Source of the DNA: Litchfieldia alkalitelluris
Lineage (GTDB): Bacteria > Bacillota > Bacilli > Bacillales > Salisediminibacteriaceae
Assembly: GCF_002153425.1 (NCBI RefSeq)
Contig: NZ_KZ119600.1
Span: 3,872,143-3,936,142 of the forward strand
Length of the DNA stretch: 64,000 nucleotides
Direction of reading: 5' to 3'
In this document: positions 55,771-64,000 of the stretch, piece after piece
How the letters are laid out: every line of letters begins with the position of its first letter
Position numbering within the stretch: position 1 is the stretch's first letter
Made by a program: the position numbers and the translations under genes
Notes under the pieces: model-generated
Databases searched by the model: none
What the model was told of the DNA's origin: nothing
Seen by the model: only the letters and a program-made list of their open reading frames with translations

Positions 55771-56080
55771 GTATGTACCCTCCAACAATCTTTTATTGTT
55801 TATTAAGTTTTACTTGCTTCATTTAAAATAGGAGCTCGGGCTGTTCCCGGTGGAGTCACCACCATCTACTTTTTCGAGATTCCCACTAGTTACTAAAGGA
55901 CTGTAGCGAACGCCAACTTATATATAGAACTATTATTATGAAGGCTCTATTAAAAATAATGGATAATCGATAATGAATACTATTGATTTTTTGAGGAAGG
56001 TACGCCTGTCTCTTCCTCTACGAGCAAATGCTTCGTAGCGTATCCGTCGAGACAACTCGCAGCATACTCGTGATGTAAAC

Positions 56081-56225
56081 GCTCGTTCCTGCGGGATTAA
56101 AGGCAGGGATAAGACCCCGCAGATGCAAAAGCATCGAGGAGGCTTATCAGCCGCCCGCGGCAAAGAAGACACTGCGAAGAATGAGCAGATGTCGCACTTG
56201 TACCTTGCGTGAAAGCGAGTACCTG
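56081..56225. repeat. Family C element, copy 3, with ~50 bp insert
   Basis: CGTTCCTGCGGGATTAAAGG, ATAAGACCCCGCAGATGCAA, CATCGAGGAGGCTTATCAGC and CGCCCGCGG parallel the 1.6 kb copy. After CGCGG comes the 50-odd bp segment (56161-56210) shared with copy 2, then GAAAGCGAGTACCTGTAGC, which resumes the copy 1 pattern. The segment therefore looks like an insert in the basic element. Confidence 0.8.
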
Positions 56226-56267
56226 TAGCAAAAAATCAATATCAAGATTTATCTGAGCTAATATTTT

Positions 56268-56348
56268 TTAAAAAAAAATGGAGCTTACCTTTAGCACATC
56301 AAATTGGCTAATTAATTTAGCTATGCATGCGTAAGGTAAACTCCCAAA
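56268..56348 (-). terminator. Terminator after araA
   Basis: On the minus strand GGGAG with TTTACCTTA pairs with TAAAGGTAA and CTCC, then nine T. The loop is long (~40 bases). Confidence 0.65.
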
Positions 56349-56402
56349 GGTAAAACATCTATTTTAATTAGTAAGGGGCAGCCAAACTAATTAAAACCAT
56401 TA

Positions 56403-57890
56403 TTAAAATCTACGAGCAATATCATTCCATTTCAGTTCATTTTGGAACTGCATCACATTGGTAGATTCGTTAATAAACACAATCTCAACATCATTCATTG
56501 TTGCCCAATCATACAATTGTTCCGGTGTTACCTTAAAGGAGAACACGGTATGGTGAGCACCACCAGCATGAATCCAAGCTTCGGCAGATTCACTTAAAGA
56601 TGGCTTCGGCTTCCATAAAACTTGTGCAACAGGAAGATTTGGCATTTCCTTCACAGGTTTCACAGCTTCTACTTCATTTACTACTAATCGGAAACGATGT
56701 CCTAAATCTATAAGAGATGCATTTAATGCACGTCCTTCATCACCATTGAATACCATTCGAGCAGGATCATCTTTCCCACCAATTCCAAGTGGATGTACCT
56801 CAATTTTCGGCTTTGTCGCTGAAACTGTAGGACAAATTTCTAACATGTGAGATCCAAGTACAAGCTCATTCCCTTTTTCTAAGTGGTAGGTGTAATCTTC
56901 CATAAAGGAAGTTCCCTTACCGTCTGCAATAATCTTCATCATTCGAAGTAACGCTGCAGTTTTCCAATCACCTTCTCCTGCAAAACCGTAGCCTTGTTCC
57001 ATCAAACGTTGAACCGCTAGTCCAGGCAACTGTCTCATGCCGTGAAGGTCTTCGAAGTTAGTTGTGAAGGCACCGAATCCACCTTCTTCTAAAAATGATT
57101 TCAAGCCTAACTCAATTCGAGCCTGATATTTAATAGATTCCTTGTACTCCTCAGACGTTTCTGCAGCAGAATTTATATCATATAATTCGTTATATTCTTC
57201 ATAAAGGGCATCAACAGCTTCATCAGAGATTTCATTCATACGTTCCACTAAATCCCCAATACCAAATGCTGTCGTTGTCCAACCAAACTTGATCTGAGCT
57301 TCTACTTTATCCCCTTCTGTAACAGCAACATTACGCATGTTATCGCCAAAACGGGCCACTTTGATGTTTTTCCCTTCAACAACTGCAATAGAAGTTCTCA
57401 TCCAACTTGCCGTTCTAGTACGCACATCCTCATCTTCCCAATGTCCCACTACAACTTTACGAGGAACATTCATGCGTGCACCAATAAAACCATATTCCCT
57501 GTCTCCATGAGCAGATTGGTTCGTATTCATAAAGTCCATGTCGATTTTGTCCCATGGAATTTCTCTGTTAAACTGCGTGTGAAGATGGAGTAAAGGCTTT
57601 CTTAATTCAGAAAGACCAGCAATCCACATTTTTGCAGGAGAGAAAGTATGCATCCAAGTGATAATCCCAGCACATTCTTTATCTACATTTGCTTCCGAGC
57701 ATAAATCTAGAATAGCATCTGCTGTAGTTAAAACTGGTTTTAATACGATTTCAAACGGAATACTTTCGTCATTATTTAATCCTTCAACAATCTTAGCTGA
57801 ATGGTCATGTACCTCTTCAATGGTTTCAGGACCATATAAATGCTGGCTTCCTGTTACAAACCAAAACTGATATTTTTTCGTCTTTAACAT
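56403..57890 (-). CDS. araA: L-arabinose isomerase
   Basis: Converts L-arabinose to L-ribulose. 495 residues, the usual size. Matches the family throughout: FWFVTGSQHLYGPETI at the start, GIITWMHTFSPAKMWI near 78, GLKSFLEEGGFGAFTTNFED with the Glu near 308, EDYTYH with Glu/His near 335, SHMLEICP with the metal His near 352, and HHTVFS with a metal His near 450. AAGGAGG precedes the ATG. It is 84 bp downstream of araD on the same transcript. Confidence 0.97.
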   Translation of the reverse strand: MLKTKKYQFWFVTGSQHLYGPETIEEVHDHSAKIVEGLNNDESIPFEIVLKPVLTTADAILDLCSEANVDKECAGIITWMHTFSPAKMWIAGLSELRKPLLHLHTQFNREIPWDKIDMDFMNTNQSAHGDREYGFIGARMNVPRKVVVGHWEDEDVRTRTASWMRTSIAVVEGKNIKVARFGDNMRNVAVTEGDKVEAQIKFGWTTTAFGIGDLVERMNEISDEAVDALYEEYNELYDINSAAETSEEYKESIKYQARIELGLKSFLEEGGFGAFTTNFEDLHGMRQLPGLAVQRLMEQGYGFAGEGDWKTAALLRMMKIIADGKGTSFMEDYTYHLEKGNELVLGSHMLEICPTVSATKPKIEVHPLGIGGKDDPARMVFNGDEGRALNASLIDLGHRFRLVVNEVEAVKPVKEMPNLPVAQVLWKPKPSLSESAEAWIHAGGAHHTVFSFKVTPEQLYDWATMNDVEIVFINESTNVMQFQNELKWNDIARRF

Positions 57891-57974
57891 GTTTTTTCCT
57901 CCTTGGGAATATTGTGCTTTAAATCATAAATAATTATAATTGCTAGATGCTATTGTTTTGTTCAGTATTTTGCT

Positions 57975-58670
57975 TTACTTTTGACCATAGTAAGCGTTCG
58001 CACCATGTTTTCTAAGAAAATGGCGGTCAAGTAAAGTTTGGTCCATAGGTGGTGTAGATGGATTGATAGAAAGCGTCTTCATTGCCATATCCGCAACTTC
58101 CTCCACTACAACTGCATTGTGAACGGCATTATTTGGATCTTTCCCCCAAACAAATGGCGCATGAGAATTCACGAGAACCCCTGGAATATTCATAGGATCA
58201 ATGTTCTGAGATTCAAAGCATTCCACGATCACATTACCTGTTTCCAATTCATATTTCCCTTCGATCTCTTCACGAGTCATTGCCCTTGTACAAGGAATCT
58301 CCCCATAGAAGTAATCTGCATGTGTTGTCCCGTATGCTGGAATTGACCTTCCTGCTTGAGCCCAGCTAGTTGCAGCTGTGGAATGGGTATGTACAATTCC
58401 ACCTATTTTTGTAAACGCTTTATATAGTATCAAGTGTGTCGCTGTATCAGATGAAGGCTTTAAATCTCCTTCAACAACGTTACCTTCTAAATCAACGACA
58501 ACCATATCATCACTTGTCATTTCATCATAATCAAGTCCACTAGGCTTAATTACTACAAGCCCACTTTCTCGATCAATCCCGCTGACGTTCCCCCAAGTAA
58601 ATGTAACTAGCTTGTGTTTTGGAAGTGCAAGATTAGCTTGTAAAACCTTCTCTTTTAAACTTTCTAACAT
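57975..58670 (-). CDS. araD: L-ribulose-5-phosphate 4-epimerase
   Basis: Converts L-ribulose 5-phosphate to D-xylulose 5-phosphate. 231 residues. Class II aldolase family: [20 protein letters not shown] near 25, [19 protein letters not shown] with the zinc His pair near 95, HADYFYG near 118 and [10 protein letters not shown] with the third zinc His near 168. First gene of the ara operon here; AGGAG precedes the ATG, and an AraR-type operator is in its promoter. Ribulokinase (araB) is not in the window. Confidence 0.97.
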   Translation of the reverse strand: MLESLKEKVLQANLALPKHKLVTFTWGNVSGIDRESGLVVIKPSGLDYDEMTSDDMVVVDLEGNVVEGDLKPSSDTATHLILYKAFTKIGGIVHTHSTAATSWAQAGRSIPAYGTTHADYFYGEIPCTRAMTREEIEGKYELETGNVIVECFESQNIDPMNIPGVLVNSHAPFVWGKDPNNAVHNAVVVEEVADMAMKTLSINPSTPPMDQTLLDRHFLRKHGANAYYGQK

Positions 58671-58718
58671 ATGGTTCAGCTCCTTCTAGGAAACTAATAG
58701 AGTAATCACTCATGTTCC

Positions 58719-58747
58719 ATTATAAACTTGTACGTACAATATATAAA
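58719..58747 (-). promoter_or_regulatory. araD promoter with AraR-type operator
   Basis: A perfect 12 bp palindrome TTGTACGTACAA (58728-58739) matches the core of the B. subtilis AraR operator. It lies exactly between a TATAAT box (58724-58719, minus strand) and a weak -35 TTTATA (58747-58742) with 17-base spacing, so bound repressor would block RNA polymerase. Release by L-arabinose is expected. Confidence 0.85.
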
Positions 58748-58971
58748 GTGTTTTGTTAAGAATTTTATTTTACATTATTGTTACAACGATAAAAAACTAG
58801 ACTGGTGTGTTCTTAATATGGGTATTATTCCTTATTGTCCGTACATTTATGGATTGATTGTGACTTCGATAAAAAGGATTGCGTAGAAATCCCATAACTA
58901 TGCTTTTTTATTGAAGTGCTTGTGTGGGTTGTATTAAGGAAGCAGCAGTTATGATGGTTTATTCGTTTTCT

Positions 58972-60050
58972 TATCGACAGTTTGCTTTGGTTTCCATGCA
59001 AAACTGTCGGTATTACACTCTCTTATCGACAGTTTTCTTTGATTTCAATGCAAATCTGTCGGTATTACGCGCTCTTATCGACAGTTTTAATTGGTTTCCA
59101 TGCGTCTGTCGGTATTATGCTCTCGTATCGACAGTTTTAATTGATTTCTATGCAAATCTGTCGGTATTATGCTCTCTTATCGACTGTTTTAATTGATTTC
59201 TATGCAAATCTGTCGGTATTATGCTCTCTTATCGACTGTTTTAATTGATTTCTATGCAAATCTGTCGGTATTATGCTCTCTTATCGACTGTTTTAATTGA
59301 TTTCTATGCAAATCTGTCGGTATTATGCTCTCTTATCGACTGTTTTAATTGATTTCTATGCAAATCTGTCGGTATTATGCTCTCTTATCGACTGTTTTAA
59401 TTGATTTCTATGCAAATCTGTCGGTATTATGCTCTCTTATCGACTGTTTTAATTGATTTCTATGCAAATCTGTCGGTATTATGCTCTCTTATCGACAGTT
59501 TTAATTGGTTTCCATGCAAAACTGTCGGTATTACACTCTCTTATCGACAGTTTTCTTTGATTTCAATGCAAATCTGTCGGTATTACGGGCTCTTATCGAC
59601 AGTTTTAATTGGTTTCCATGCAAAACTGTCGGTATTACGCTCTCTTATCGACAGTTTTAATTGGTTTCCATGCGTCTGTCGGTATTATGCTCTCTTATCG
59701 ACAGTTTTAATTGATTTCTATGCAAATCTGTCGGTATTATGCTCTCTTATCGACAGTTTTCTTTGGTTTCAATGCAAATCTGTCGGTATTATACTCTCTT
59801 ATCGACAGTTTTAATTGATTCCAATGCAAATCTGTCGGTATTACACTCTCTTATCGACAGTTTGCTTTGATTTCTATGCAAATCTGTCGGTATTATACTC
59901 TCTTATCGACAGTTTTGCTTAGTTTCAATGCAAATCTGTCGGTATAACCTGTTCTTATCGACAGTTTTCTTTGATTCCGATGCAAATCTGTCGGTATTAC
60001 GCTCTCTTATCGACAGTTTTGCTTAGTTTCAATGCAAATCTGTCGGTATT
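58972..60050. repeat. Family A tandem hairpin array, locus 3 (21 copies, 52 bp period)
   Basis: TATCGACAG or TATCGACTG recurs 21 times from 58972 to 60008, mostly 52 bp apart (50 bp where GCAAATCTG is shortened to GCGTCTG). Units read AAATCTGTCGGTATT, then A(C/T)GCTCTC, then TTATCGACAGTTTT, then a 15-base spacer such as AATTGATTTCTATGC. Six nearly identical units between 59178 and 59438 carry CGACTG instead of CGACAG, which points to recent expansion by duplication. No ORF is real here. Confidence 0.93.
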
Positions 60051-60303
60051 ACCTAGAGACATACTTAAACACTTCCCCACAAAAAAGAACCTGAGCAAAA
60101 TTAATTCTGCATCAGGTAATAGTTTATGATTTCTTACGTTATCTATGTGAGAAACTATGAAGTAGCAAAATTCCAGGGGACAAAGTTACAAATGTAGCGA
60201 AGACGCTCAATTCCAAACGCACAAACTCGCAGCGTTCAATTGCACAAATCTACAATTTCGCACTTACAAATTCGCCACGCCCCTCCTCACTCACTTGCCC
60301 TTC
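60051..60303. other. Gap between array and VOC gene, with terminator
   Basis: The terminator at 60081-60117 is followed by a stretch (60205-60300) of irregular CACAAA/CGCA words with no coding potential. Confidence 0.4.
60081..60117 (-). terminator. Intrinsic terminator after the URO-D/NlpA/ProC/VOC operon
   Basis: On the minus strand ACCTGATGCA pairs with TGCTCAGGT (one bulge), with a TTCTTTTTTG tail; about 190 bp after the last gene. Confidence 0.6.
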
Positions 60304-61179
60304 TTATAGAAATACATACTCACCTTTCCCTATTTCAATCTTTGTCCCACTTAGTTTAGAATTCTTTGCCGTTTGGAACTCCAATTGAGTAAGGCGATTT
60401 GCATTACCTTTTCTAAACACAAACCCCTTCCCACTTCCACGAGATCCAGCTTCCTTTAGACTTGCCACCTCATAATCCTCATCAACACAAGAAGCCAACT
60501 CTGTTTCTTCAAAGCCAAAGCCAAAAATTTCCGCCCAATGAGATGCGATCTCCACAGGGTCCTCCACATGGAAAACTGCATTTTTCACAGACACTTCTCC
60601 AGCAGGGTGGTCCTGAACAACTCCCGCTTCTATCAACTGTTTGAGCCTGTCCTCATCATTCCCTTTCCACTGAATGACGAATGGATAAACAAGCCCTTGG
60701 TAGTCTCCAGCAATGGTCATCATACGCCATTCAATGAGCTGATCTTGTTTATTTAGACGCTTCCCATCAATGATTGGAGACAGGGACAAACCGTGCAACT
60801 TTAGTTTTGAGGCCACTGCATCAATATCGTTTGTTCGAAGGGCAACCCTGTTAAGCAACTCATGTTCAGGCAACAAAACTGCAGAATCCCTTGCAATTAG
60901 GTTCGATTCCTTTGCGTTAACAACAAGATCTCTGTCCTCTATTCCCATAAATTCAATGTACGTTAAATCGAAATAACTTAAGGCATTAAAGGTTCCCCAC
61001 TGTTTATGGGAGCCCCCGTGAAAGGCATGCAGACCATTTTTTTCAAAAACAGAGATGGGCTCCTCTAAATCATTCACATAATGAACAACGTGATCGAGAA
61101 CGAGACTGGGAGTTTGCCCGTCACCATCACCGTCACCGTTTTGACCCTTCAATTGATTGCCAGTGGCCACGTCACTCAT
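60304..61179 (-). CDS. VOC-family (glyoxalase-like) protein
   Basis: 291 residues. Two VOC-type halves: LVLDHVVHYVNDLEEPISVF and LTYIEFMGIEDRD in the first, NAVFHVEDPVEIASHWAEIFG and LTQLEF in the second. This is the larger Glyoxalase_3-like layout of Bacillus proteins annotated only as VOC or DUF. The first ~20 residues are Gly/Asp-rich. The start codon overlaps the last bases of proC (ATGA), so translation is coupled. Enzymatic function unknown; last gene of the operon. Confidence 0.82.
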   Translation of the reverse strand: MSDVATGNQLKGQNGDGDGDGQTPSLVLDHVVHYVNDLEEPISVFEKNGLHAFHGGSHKQWGTFNALSYFDLTYIEFMGIEDRDLVVNAKESNLIARDSAVLLPEHELLNRVALRTNDIDAVASKLKLHGLSLSPIIDGKRLNKQDQLIEWRMMTIAGDYQGLVYPFVIQWKGNDEDRLKQLIEAGVVQDHPAGEVSVKNAVFHVEDPVEIASHWAEIFGFGFEETELASCVDEDYEVASLKEAGSRGSGKGFVFRKGNANRLTQLEFQTAKNSKLSGTKIEIGKGEYVFL

Positions 61180-62018
61180 GACTTCTCTCCTCCAAGCTCA
61201 GTTGTTCGTTTCACAGCTGCCAGAACACTCCGTTGCAGCCCTGCGGAAAAGTCACTGCCATTTAACTCATGAAGGGCGTGCATTCCGACGCCTGCAGGTG
61301 AATTATTAATATCCAATAGCTGCCTAGGGTGCTTTCCGCTTAACCTTAGCATTTCTACTGCTCCAACCATGTTTTCAAGTGCTACCTTCCAAGCCTGTTC
61401 CCGCGGAAGTCCAGCTAGAACACCTGCGTCCACAAAGGATTCAATAAAATAATAGATGTAATTAGGACCAGCAACCCCGAAGCCTGTAAAAACATCGATG
61501 AGTGATTCTTCCAAGTATTGAACCTTTCCAAATCCTTTTAAAAACTTGTCTACTTCCTCTTTCACCGTTTCGACCTCAGCAGCTTGATTAGTAGCAACAC
61601 CACTATAGCCAAGTCCAGTATCTGTCAGTGTATTTGGAATCACCCGAATGATCGGGCGCCCCTCTATATCTACCTGTAAATAACTTGCTAGTTTTTCAAT
61701 ATTCACGCCTGCAATTAATGATAATACTGCCGCTTCGTCTTGCCCATGCTCTTTTATTAATTCACCAACAGATGCCAAATCATCATGAGGTCTTACACCT
61801 AGAACAATCAACGTTGCATGAGATAGCTCTTTTTGTTGATGATGGCTGGACACGGTCTTTATCTCATATTTCCCCTTCAAATAGTCCAATCTACTAGGAT
61901 TTATATCAGCTACAGATATCTGTTTTGCAGAAAAAGTTTCATTTTGAAGGATAGCACGGATGATGGCCTCAGACATCTGGCCACCACCAATAAAATGAAT
62001 TTGCTGCTTAGTTCCCAT
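61176..62018 (-). CDS. proC: Pyrroline-5-carboxylate reductase family protein
   Basis: 280 residues. N-terminal IHFIGGGQMSEAIIRAIL binds NAD(P)H, VLGVRPHDD near 73, IPNTLTDTGLGYSG near 128, and the C-terminal dimer helix has DINNSPAGVGMHALHELNGS where ProC usually has TSPGGTT. The family catalyses the last step of proline synthesis, but the altered tail motif and the operon with a methyltransferase-like gene leave room for a related imine or a ComER-type role. GAGGAG precedes the ATG. Confidence 0.85.
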   Translation of the reverse strand: MGTKQQIHFIGGGQMSEAIIRAILQNETFSAKQISVADINPSRLDYLKGKYEIKTVSSHHQQKELSHATLIVLGVRPHDDLASVGELIKEHGQDEAAVLSLIAGVNIEKLASYLQVDIEGRPIIRVIPNTLTDTGLGYSGVATNQAAEVETVKEEVDKFLKGFGKVQYLEESLIDVFTGFGVAGPNYIYYFIESFVDAGVLAGLPREQAWKVALENMVGAVEMLRLSGKHPRQLLDINNSPAGVGMHALHELNGSDFSAGLQRSVLAAVKRTTELGGEKS

Positions 62019-62054
62019 CTTTCTCTCCTCGCTTCTATCAAACTCGTATAGTGT

Positions 62055-62882
62055 TTAGTTGTTCTCCCAAGCTTCTGGTAAAATAAATCCATCATATTTT
62101 GACTGAGAAAGAATGTACTCTTCAAACTCACGGGATTCGTAAGCTGCCACTAAATCCTGTGCCCACTGCGTATCTTTATCTCCCTCATTTACAGATAGGA
62201 TAATGCGGTGCTCCATTGGAGTATTCTCAATTTTTAAAGCCTCTGCAATTCTACGACCCGAGTTTGCAATGTAATTTCCATTAACAACACCAAAGTCAAC
62301 GTCTTCTAATGAAACTAATATTTGTGCTGGGTCTAAAACTTGAAAGTCAATGTCGTATAAATCAGGCTCTACACTACTTAAATTAAAGTCAATTGTACCA
62401 GCGTCTTCCTTTATTTTTACCCACCCAAGGTCTTCTAGAATTCTCACAGCACGCTCCTGATTAACTGGATCATTAGGCAACGCAACAGTCGTACCATCCT
62501 GTACATCATCAAAAGAGTCGTGATTAACAGAGTAAAGTCCTTGTGGCGCCCCTGGCACGAAAGCAACCCCAGTCATATTCATGTTCTGATCCTCATTGAT
62601 CCCTTCCATGTAAGCCGTGCTTTGGAACACACTTGCATCGATCGAACCCTCGTGCATCGCAGGATTCAACTGCATGTTCTGTGAAAAAGTACGTATTTCA
62701 ACTTCATATCCCTTTTCTTCCATAATCGGTAGGATGGCTTCACGGAACTGCTCTTCATAAGTTCCTACCCCAAACCCAACAGTGATACTGTTTTTCTCTT
62801 GGCCAGTTGTTGATTCCTCACCACATGCTGCAACTAGCCCTAACATTCCTATTGATAATATTGTAAATAATAACTTTTTCAT
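62055..62882 (-). CDS. NlpA/MetQ-family substrate-binding lipoprotein
   Basis: 275 residues. Lipobox VAAC near residue 20. NlpA features: ITVGFGVGTYEEQF, NMQLNPAMHEGSIDASVFQ near 80 (the MetQ ligand-binding LNxAL-type region), GAPQGLYS near 112 and VALPNDPVNQERAVRIL near 132. The family delivers methionine or related compounds to MetNI, which is absent here. It lies 112 bp after a URO-D methyltransferase-like gene and 36 bp before proC, so it may bind the methylated compound that the operon uses (inference). Confidence 0.88.
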   Translation of the reverse strand: MKKLLFTILSIGMLGLVAACGEESTTGQEKNSITVGFGVGTYEEQFREAILPIMEEKGYEVEIRTFSQNMQLNPAMHEGSIDASVFQSTAYMEGINEDQNMNMTGVAFVPGAPQGLYSVNHDSFDDVQDGTTVALPNDPVNQERAVRILEDLGWVKIKEDAGTIDFNLSSVEPDLYDIDFQVLDPAQILVSLEDVDFGVVNGNYIANSGRRIAEALKIENTPMEHRIILSVNEGDKDTQWAQDLVAAYESREFEEYILSQSKYDGFILPEAWENN

Positions 62883-62994
62883 ATTTTTCTCTCCCTTATA
62901 TATATATGTTTGCTTTTGTTTTTTTTTTGTAAAAATTGTTTTTTATCTCTACTACTCCAGATTTTCTCGTTCCGTTAGTTCCTCCTAAAATCTA

Positions 62995-64000
62995 TTAACC
63001 TACCGAACGACGGAATTCCATCAATGCATCATCAGTTACATTCGGAGGAATCGCACAATTCGGAGCTAAAATGAACGGCTTACCTTCCATCTTTTTCAAC
63101 GCAGTAGCTGCTTCTTTACGAATCGCCGCTAGATCATTCTTAGCAAACAAGTGGTGATCAACTCCACCAACCTTCGTTTTTTCCAAGCATATATCTAAAC
63201 CGCAATTACCCCTTCCTTTTGTATCCCAACTGATTCCATGAACAGGATACTCATCAAAGCGCTTCGGCTGAGCGTAATCTCCGCACGTGTGAAGGATCGT
63301 CTTTCCGCCACTCTCCCTCGCCGCCTCTAATACGATTAAGTCGTATGGTCTGGAAAACTCATTGAAAGCTGCTTCATGAAATAAACTTGGATGGGGAGTC
63401 CCTGTCACGGCATAAAATAACCCATCAATTCCAGCTTCCTTCAACTCTTTTACATAATCCGCCAATGTCAAAGCAATGGCATGAAGGGCTTTGTGAACGC
63501 CAGTCCTCTCTTCTAAGAACAACTCCTCAAGCATCATGGGCTTATCACTTCCATACACCGTTTGATTCAAATATGGCATTCTACCAGCTAGAAACAATAG
63601 TATTGTTAATGGTGAAAAAATCGTTTGCGTTAATGGTGTATCTGGTAAGCCTCCTCTTATTTGTTTCACTGCCTGAATCTGCTCTAATAATGGGGCAGAT
63701 TTCGTCGCATCAACTGCTTGAATATTGAAAAGATCTTCTGGCCTTTCAATAGCTGCCTTCGTCTGTTTTGGAAAAACCCAGTTGTAATCTTCGAAGTCAT
63801 ACGTATTTCCCCACACTTCTGTGTAATACGTTGCCCTCGGATTAATTTTCACCCAATCCCAATCAAACTTCTTTGTAGAACGAACAGTGATCTTTGCAAG
63901 ATCCTCCCCTGTCTGCTCGTGATCTAAAAAATGCTTCCAACCACTGACAATAGGTCTGTCAGCTAGCTCCCCTGAAAGAATAGCGTCAAATCTTTCTTTC
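62995..64000 (-). CDS. Uroporphyrinogen decarboxylase (URO-D) superfamily protein, probable methyltransferase (N-terminus beyond window)
   Basis: The frame stays open to base 64000 upstream of the first internal GTG at 63852, giving ERFDAILSGELADRPIVSGW...HFLDHEQTGEDLAK, typical of the URO-D N-terminal region, so the gene is cut by the window end. Later it has HTCGDYAQP near three quarters of the length and LAPNCAIPP near the end. The HxC plus distal Cys matches the zinc site of URO-D-type cobalamin or CoM methyltransferases and is not needed in true HemE. A role in methyl transfer, not haem synthesis, is therefore favoured. First gene seen of the operon with NlpA, ProC and VOC. Confidence 0.8.
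   Translation of the reverse strand, partial: KERFDAILSGELADRPIVSGWKHFLDHEQTGEDLAKITVRSTKKFDWDWVKINPRATYYTEVWGNTYDFEDYNWVFPKQTKAAIERPEDLFNIQAVDATKSAPLLEQIQAVKQIRGGLPDTPLTQTIFSPLTILLFLAGRMPYLNQTVYGSDKPMMLEELFLEERTGVHKALHAIALTLADYVKELKEAGIDGLFYAVTGTPHPSLFHEAAFNEFSRPYDLIVLEAARESGGKTILHTCGDYAQPKRFDEYPVHGISWDTKGRGNCGLDICLEKTKVGGVDHHLFAKNDLAAIRKEAATALKKMEGKPFILAPNCAIPPNVTDDALMEFRRSVG

Larger units (their letters stand above)
55771..56402. other. Intergenic region with family C element and araA terminator
   Basis: No gene. A fragment near 55900-55920 (GGACTGTAGCGAACGCC) matches the right edge of the 37.9 kb element (GGACTGTAGTGAACACC); the fuller copy is at 56081-56225, and the terminator of araA at 56268-56348. 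Confidence 0.55.

Noticed and set aside
55936-56172. 78-residue ORF in the abfA-araA gap
   Set aside because: It is translation of the family C repeat.
58924-59814. ORFs across the 59 kb array (and 22919-23191, 51258-51572)
   Set aside because: These are translations of the tandem repeats; no ribosome sites, no similarity to known proteins.

Overview
The window looks like chromosome of a low-GC Gram-positive bacterium of the family Bacillaceae, probably an alkaliphilic or salt-tolerant member. The basis is strong GGAGG ribosome sites, lipoproteins with very acidic mature N-termini, Bacillus-type gene families (LrgAB, GH43 XynB, AraA/AraD, FIMAH-tailed S8 peptidase, DUF418), an AraR-type operator, cre-like sites and U-tailed intrinsic terminators. 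No rRNA, tRNA, phage, transposase or CRISPR-cas genes were seen. The first gene (S8 peptidase C-terminus) and the last gene (URO-D family, minus strand) run off the window.

Layout. 1-8 kb: end of a secreted peptidase, a cell-wall amidase, a lipoprotein, a DrrAB-type ABC exporter and a TraB-family protein. 8-23 kb: a GGDEF/EAL protein, nagA, a peroxiredoxin whose peroxidatic position is an in-frame UGA, an iron(III) permease and binding protein behind a Fur-type promoter, zinc-ribbon and small proteins, lrgAB, glycerate kinase, a membrane GGDEF protein and a ZIP transporter. 24-35 kb: two paralogous sugar-type binding lipoproteins flanking a GH43 beta-xylosidase, three Gfo/Idh/MocA dehydrogenases, a VOC protein and a GntR regulator. 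35-51 kb: a PAS-GGDEF-EAL protein with a c-di-GMP-I riboswitch in its leader, a HAD phosphatase, galE, an amidase, a chemoreceptor, a zinc-ribbon/FxLYD protein with an HtrA-like protease, a DUF418 protein, ugd and another Gfo/Idh/MocA protein. 51-59 kb: arabinan/arabinose use (GH127, GH51, araA, araD). 60-64 kb: an operon of URO-D-type methyltransferase-like protein, NlpA/MetQ lipoprotein, ProC-like reductase and VOC protein.

How parts work together. GH43, GH51 and GH127 would release xylose and arabinose from plant polysaccharide; AraA and AraD convert arabinose to xylulose 5-phosphate after a kinase not in this window; the binding lipoproteins probably deliver oligosaccharides to permeases encoded elsewhere. 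Three c-di-GMP enzymes are present and one sits behind a c-di-GMP riboswitch.

The two main unusual signals are: (1) a probable selenocysteine peroxiredoxin at 12004-12471, where UGA replaces Cys in the PxxxTxxC motif and a hairpin fitting the bacterial SECIS pattern follows; and (2) two sequence-unrelated families of intergenic tandem arrays with the same 51-52 bp period and the same design of alternating self-complementary half-sites: family A at 23.0-24.0, 51.4-51.6 and 59.0-60.1 kb, family B at 6.1-6.6 and 48.5-48.7 kb. A third, dispersed element (family C) occurs at 1.6, 37.9 and 56.1 kb.
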